Assembly: GCA_028717525.1 (NCBI GenBank)
Contig: JAQUNT010000176.1
Location: 1 to 5,683, forward strand
Direction: 5' to 3'
Length of the DNA: 5,683 nucleotides
From: Elusimicrobiota bacterium
Lineage (GTDB): Bacteria > Elusimicrobiota > Elusimicrobia > UBA1565 > UBA9628
The translations under genes and the position numbers were made by a program. How positions within the stretch are numbered: the stretch's first letter is position 1; each line of letters begins with the position of its first letter. This document shows positions 3,933-5,683 of this stretch, piece by piece. The notes below the pieces were generated by a model that made no database searches, was not told the origin of the DNA, and saw only the letters and a program-made list of their open reading frames with translations.

Positions 3933-5683
3933 CTAGGGCCGCCGGCCCAACACGCCGTACTCCGTCAGCACCCGGATGGCCTCGGCCACGCTCCAGGCCT
4001 GCGCGCGGGTCCCGCCGCGATGCTGGCCGCGCAGGACCTTGGTGATGACGTCGGCCAGGCCCAGCGGGTCGGCCAAGGAGAAGTTCTGCAGGGCCTCATG
4101 GGGCTGGCCGCCGTCGAAGAGCTCGGGGATGGAGCCCTCGGGATGGCTGACCATGTGCTCCACCAGGGGCGTCATCACGGCCTGAACCTCGGCCGAGATC
4201 CTGGCCTGGTCCCAGCCCTGAGCCCGGCGCACGCGCACCAAGGCGTCCACGTAGGGGCCGATGAGCCAGGGCCAGACCGTGCCCTGATGATAAGCCTGGT
4301 CTTTCTCGAGGGGCGGCTTGGAAGTGTCGTAGGTGGCATGGTAGCCGCTGTCGCGGTAGGAGAGGGTGCGCATGCCGTAGGGCGTGAGCAGGTCGCGCGT
4401 GGCGGCCTGCACCACGGCCGCCTGCCGCTCCGGGCTCAGCAGGTCCTCGCCGCGGCTCACGGCCACGAGCATGTTGGGCCTCACGGCCTGCGCGTGAGGG
4501 TCCCCCTCGATCACGTCGGCCAGGGCCCCGCCCGAGCCGCCCCAGGCCTTCTTGTTGTCCTCGGTGACGAACCAGAACTTGTCGTTGAAGGACTTCTTGA
4601 CCAGGTTGGCGCGCTCGTCGAAGGCCTTGGCCGCGGCGGAGTCGCCGACGCGCTTCTCCTGCCGGGCCAGGAAGCGCAGGTTGGCGTACCAGAGGGCGTT
4701 GATCTCCACGGCCTTGCCGTTGCGCGGCGTCACCGGCTTGTCCCGGCCCTCCGGGTCCGCGTCCATCCAGGTCGCCTGGGCGGGGCTCACGATGAGCCCG
4801 TCGGAGTCCATGTAGATCCGGTTGAAGCGGCCGTAGCGCTGGTAGCCGGTGCCCGCGGCGTAGCGCTCCATGACCCGGCGCAGCACGGGCAGCATCTCGT
4901 CTACGAAAGCGGTGTCCTTCGTGGCCTCCGCGTACTTCTTGACGGCCTGCACGAACCACATGGAGCCGTCCACCGTGTTGTACTCCGCCGGCCGCGAGGC
5001 GTCCGGGATGCGGTTGGGGATCAGGCCCTCGCGCTCGTGCTTGGCGAACTGGCGCATGTTCTCCTTGGCCTCGGCGGCGCGTCCCGTGGAGAGCAGCAGG
5101 CCGGGCAGGGAGATGAAGGTGTCGCGGCCCCACTCCTCCTGGAACCAGTCCAGGCTCGCGGCCCAGATCTGCACAGAGCCGTTGAAGTGCTTGACGAAGC
5201 TGTCGCCCGCCTTGCGGAAGGCCTGCCAGAGCGCGGACGCCGCGGTCCACACGTTGCCCTGCTTCATGGCCTTCATGCCCCCCATCTGGGCCCGGGCGTC
5301 GTCGCCGGCGCGCTTCCCATAGTCGGGGTCGCTGGGCGAGGGCACGCGATAGCGCCAGTACGAGTTCCCGTCCTTGACCACCTTGATGGGCACGTTGTCG
5401 TTCCACTCGTCGCCCAAGGTGTAGCCCACGAAGCGGCCGTTGCGGCCCGAGCCGCCCTGGCGCAGCAGGTCCATCAGACGGTACATGAAGCCGGAGCCGC
5501 GGGGATCGTCGTGGGAGGAGAGCTTCTTCCAGTCGCCGTAGACCGTGAGGACGCCGAAGCGCACCGCGTTGTCGCCCTTGCCTTCGAAGGCCTCGGCCAC
5601 CGGGAAGGAGCCGCGCTTCTTGAAGACCTCGCTCAATGCGCTCACGTAATCATCGCCAGGCTCATCGCCGCTGGCGAGCTGGC
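3933..5683 (-). CDS. Glycogen debranching enzyme-type amylo-alpha-1,6-glucosidase, 5' end outside window
   Basis: This is the C-terminal part of a GDE_C / GH133-like protein with an (alpha/alpha)6 barrel. Residue numbers count from a GTG at 5643-5645. Family blocks in order: WGRDTFISLPGLLLSTGR (172-189), GLIPNRI (207-213), YNTVDGSMWF (222-231), DSDGLI (280-285), TWMDA (292-296), EINALWY (314-320), RPNMLVAVS (389-397), LLTPYGMRTLS (419-429), YHQGTVWPWLIGPY (452-465) and GSIPELFDG (504-512). By analogy with eukaryotic debranching enzyme, D226 and E508 are the likely acid/base pair. The known reaction is hydrolysis of alpha-1,6-linked glucose at branch stubs of glycogen, in the cytoplasm. About 150 residues before the barrel are not recognised by me. 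The GTG is probably not the start: it lacks an SD, and codons upstream stay open to the window edge reading QLASGDEPGDDY. The gene converges on the coiled-coil gene with 6 nt between stops. The DNA is strongly GC-rich at third positions. Confidence 0.88.
   Translation of the reverse strand, partial: QLASGDEPGDDYVSALSEVFKKRGSFPVAEAFEGKGDNAVRFGVLTVYGDWKKLSSHDDPRGSGFMYRLMDLLRQGGSGRNGRFVGYTLGDEWNDNVPIKVVKDGNSYWRYRVPSPSDPDYGKRAGDDARAQMGGMKAMKQGNVWTAASALWQAFRKAGDSFVKHFNGSVQIWAASLDWFQEEWGRDTFISLPGLLLSTGRAAEAKENMRQFAKHEREGLIPNRIPDASRPAEYNTVDGSMWFVQAVKKYAEATKDTAFVDEMLPVLRRVMERYAAGTGYQRYGRFNRIYMDSDGLIVSPAQATWMDADPEGRDKPVTPRNGKAVEINALWYANLRFLARQEKRVGDSAAAKAFDERANLVKKSFNDKFWFVTEDNKKAWGGSGGALADVIEGDPHAQAVRPNMLVAVSRGEDLLSPERQAAVVQAATRDLLTPYGMRTLSYRDSGYHATYDTSKPPLEKDQAYHQGTVWPWLIGPYVDALVRVRRAQGWDQARISAEVQAVMTPLVEHMVSHPEGSIPELFDGGQPHEALQNFSLADPLGLADVITKVLRGQHRGGTRAQAWSVAEAIRVLTEYGVLGRRP

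Noticed and set aside
3936..3948. GC hairpin gggcc-gcc-ggccc near the convergent stop codons as a bidirectional terminator
   Set aside because: It has only 5 bp, lies within the last codons of the debranching gene and has no T-run; chance occurrence in GC-rich DNA is likely.
4096..5406. 436-residue open frame on the minus strand inside the debranching enzyme gene
   Set aside because: It is a frame-shifted shadow of the debranching gene: low-complexity Arg/Gly/Ala composition, no family motifs, while the other frame carries every conserved GDE block.

Overview
This is a 5.7-kb stretch of GC-rich bacterial DNA. I cannot place it in a phylum from sequence alone. The strong Shine-Dalgarno sequences (AGGAG-type), Sec-type signal peptides, an IS91-family transposase and a GH133-like glycogen debranching enzyme are all bacterial. 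The mix of secreted HEAT-repeat proteins, coiled-coil proteins of unknown function and palindromic intergenic repeats recalls uncultured high-GC lineages, but that is only an impression.

Layout, left to right. (1) Positions 1-113 are a damaged copy of the 3' end of the IS91-like element that sits intact further right. (2) Positions 64-1672 hold a leftward two-gene unit. A secreted HEAT-repeat protein comes first, and its end overlaps by 26 nt the start of a secreted protein carrying the H-x3-D-x3-P-x-H signature of zinc-dependent phospholipase C / S1-P1 nucleases. This second gene is broken: its last 16 or so codons are read from the IS remnant. (3) Positions 1673-1964 are non-coding and contain a long inverted repeat, a hairpin, a TATAAT motif and a 10-bp palindrome. 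(4) Positions 1965-3332 encode an apparently intact IS91-type HUH transposase on the minus strand, with a strong hairpin upstream of its start. (5) Positions 3486-3926 encode, on the plus strand, a small coiled-coil protein built on 13-residue repeats. (6) From 3933 to the right edge lies the C-terminal part of a glycogen debranching (amylo-alpha-1,6-glucosidase) type enzyme on the minus strand. It converges with the coiled-coil gene with only 6 nt between stop codons, and its reading frame stays open to the window edge.

The parts do not form one pathway. The debranching enzyme belongs to glycogen/alpha-glucan turnover. The HEAT/phospholipase-like pair is a separate exported system with visibly more A/T-rich codons than the debranching enzyme. 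It is bracketed by direct repeats of the IS end, which suggests an accessory cassette moved, or at least rearranged, by the element. The most interesting signal is this bracket: two copies of the same IS end, one with a clean 96-bp deletion at a 6-bp microhomology, flanking a two-gene cassette and truncating one of its genes. I see no CRISPR array, tRNA, rRNA or clear new defence system.
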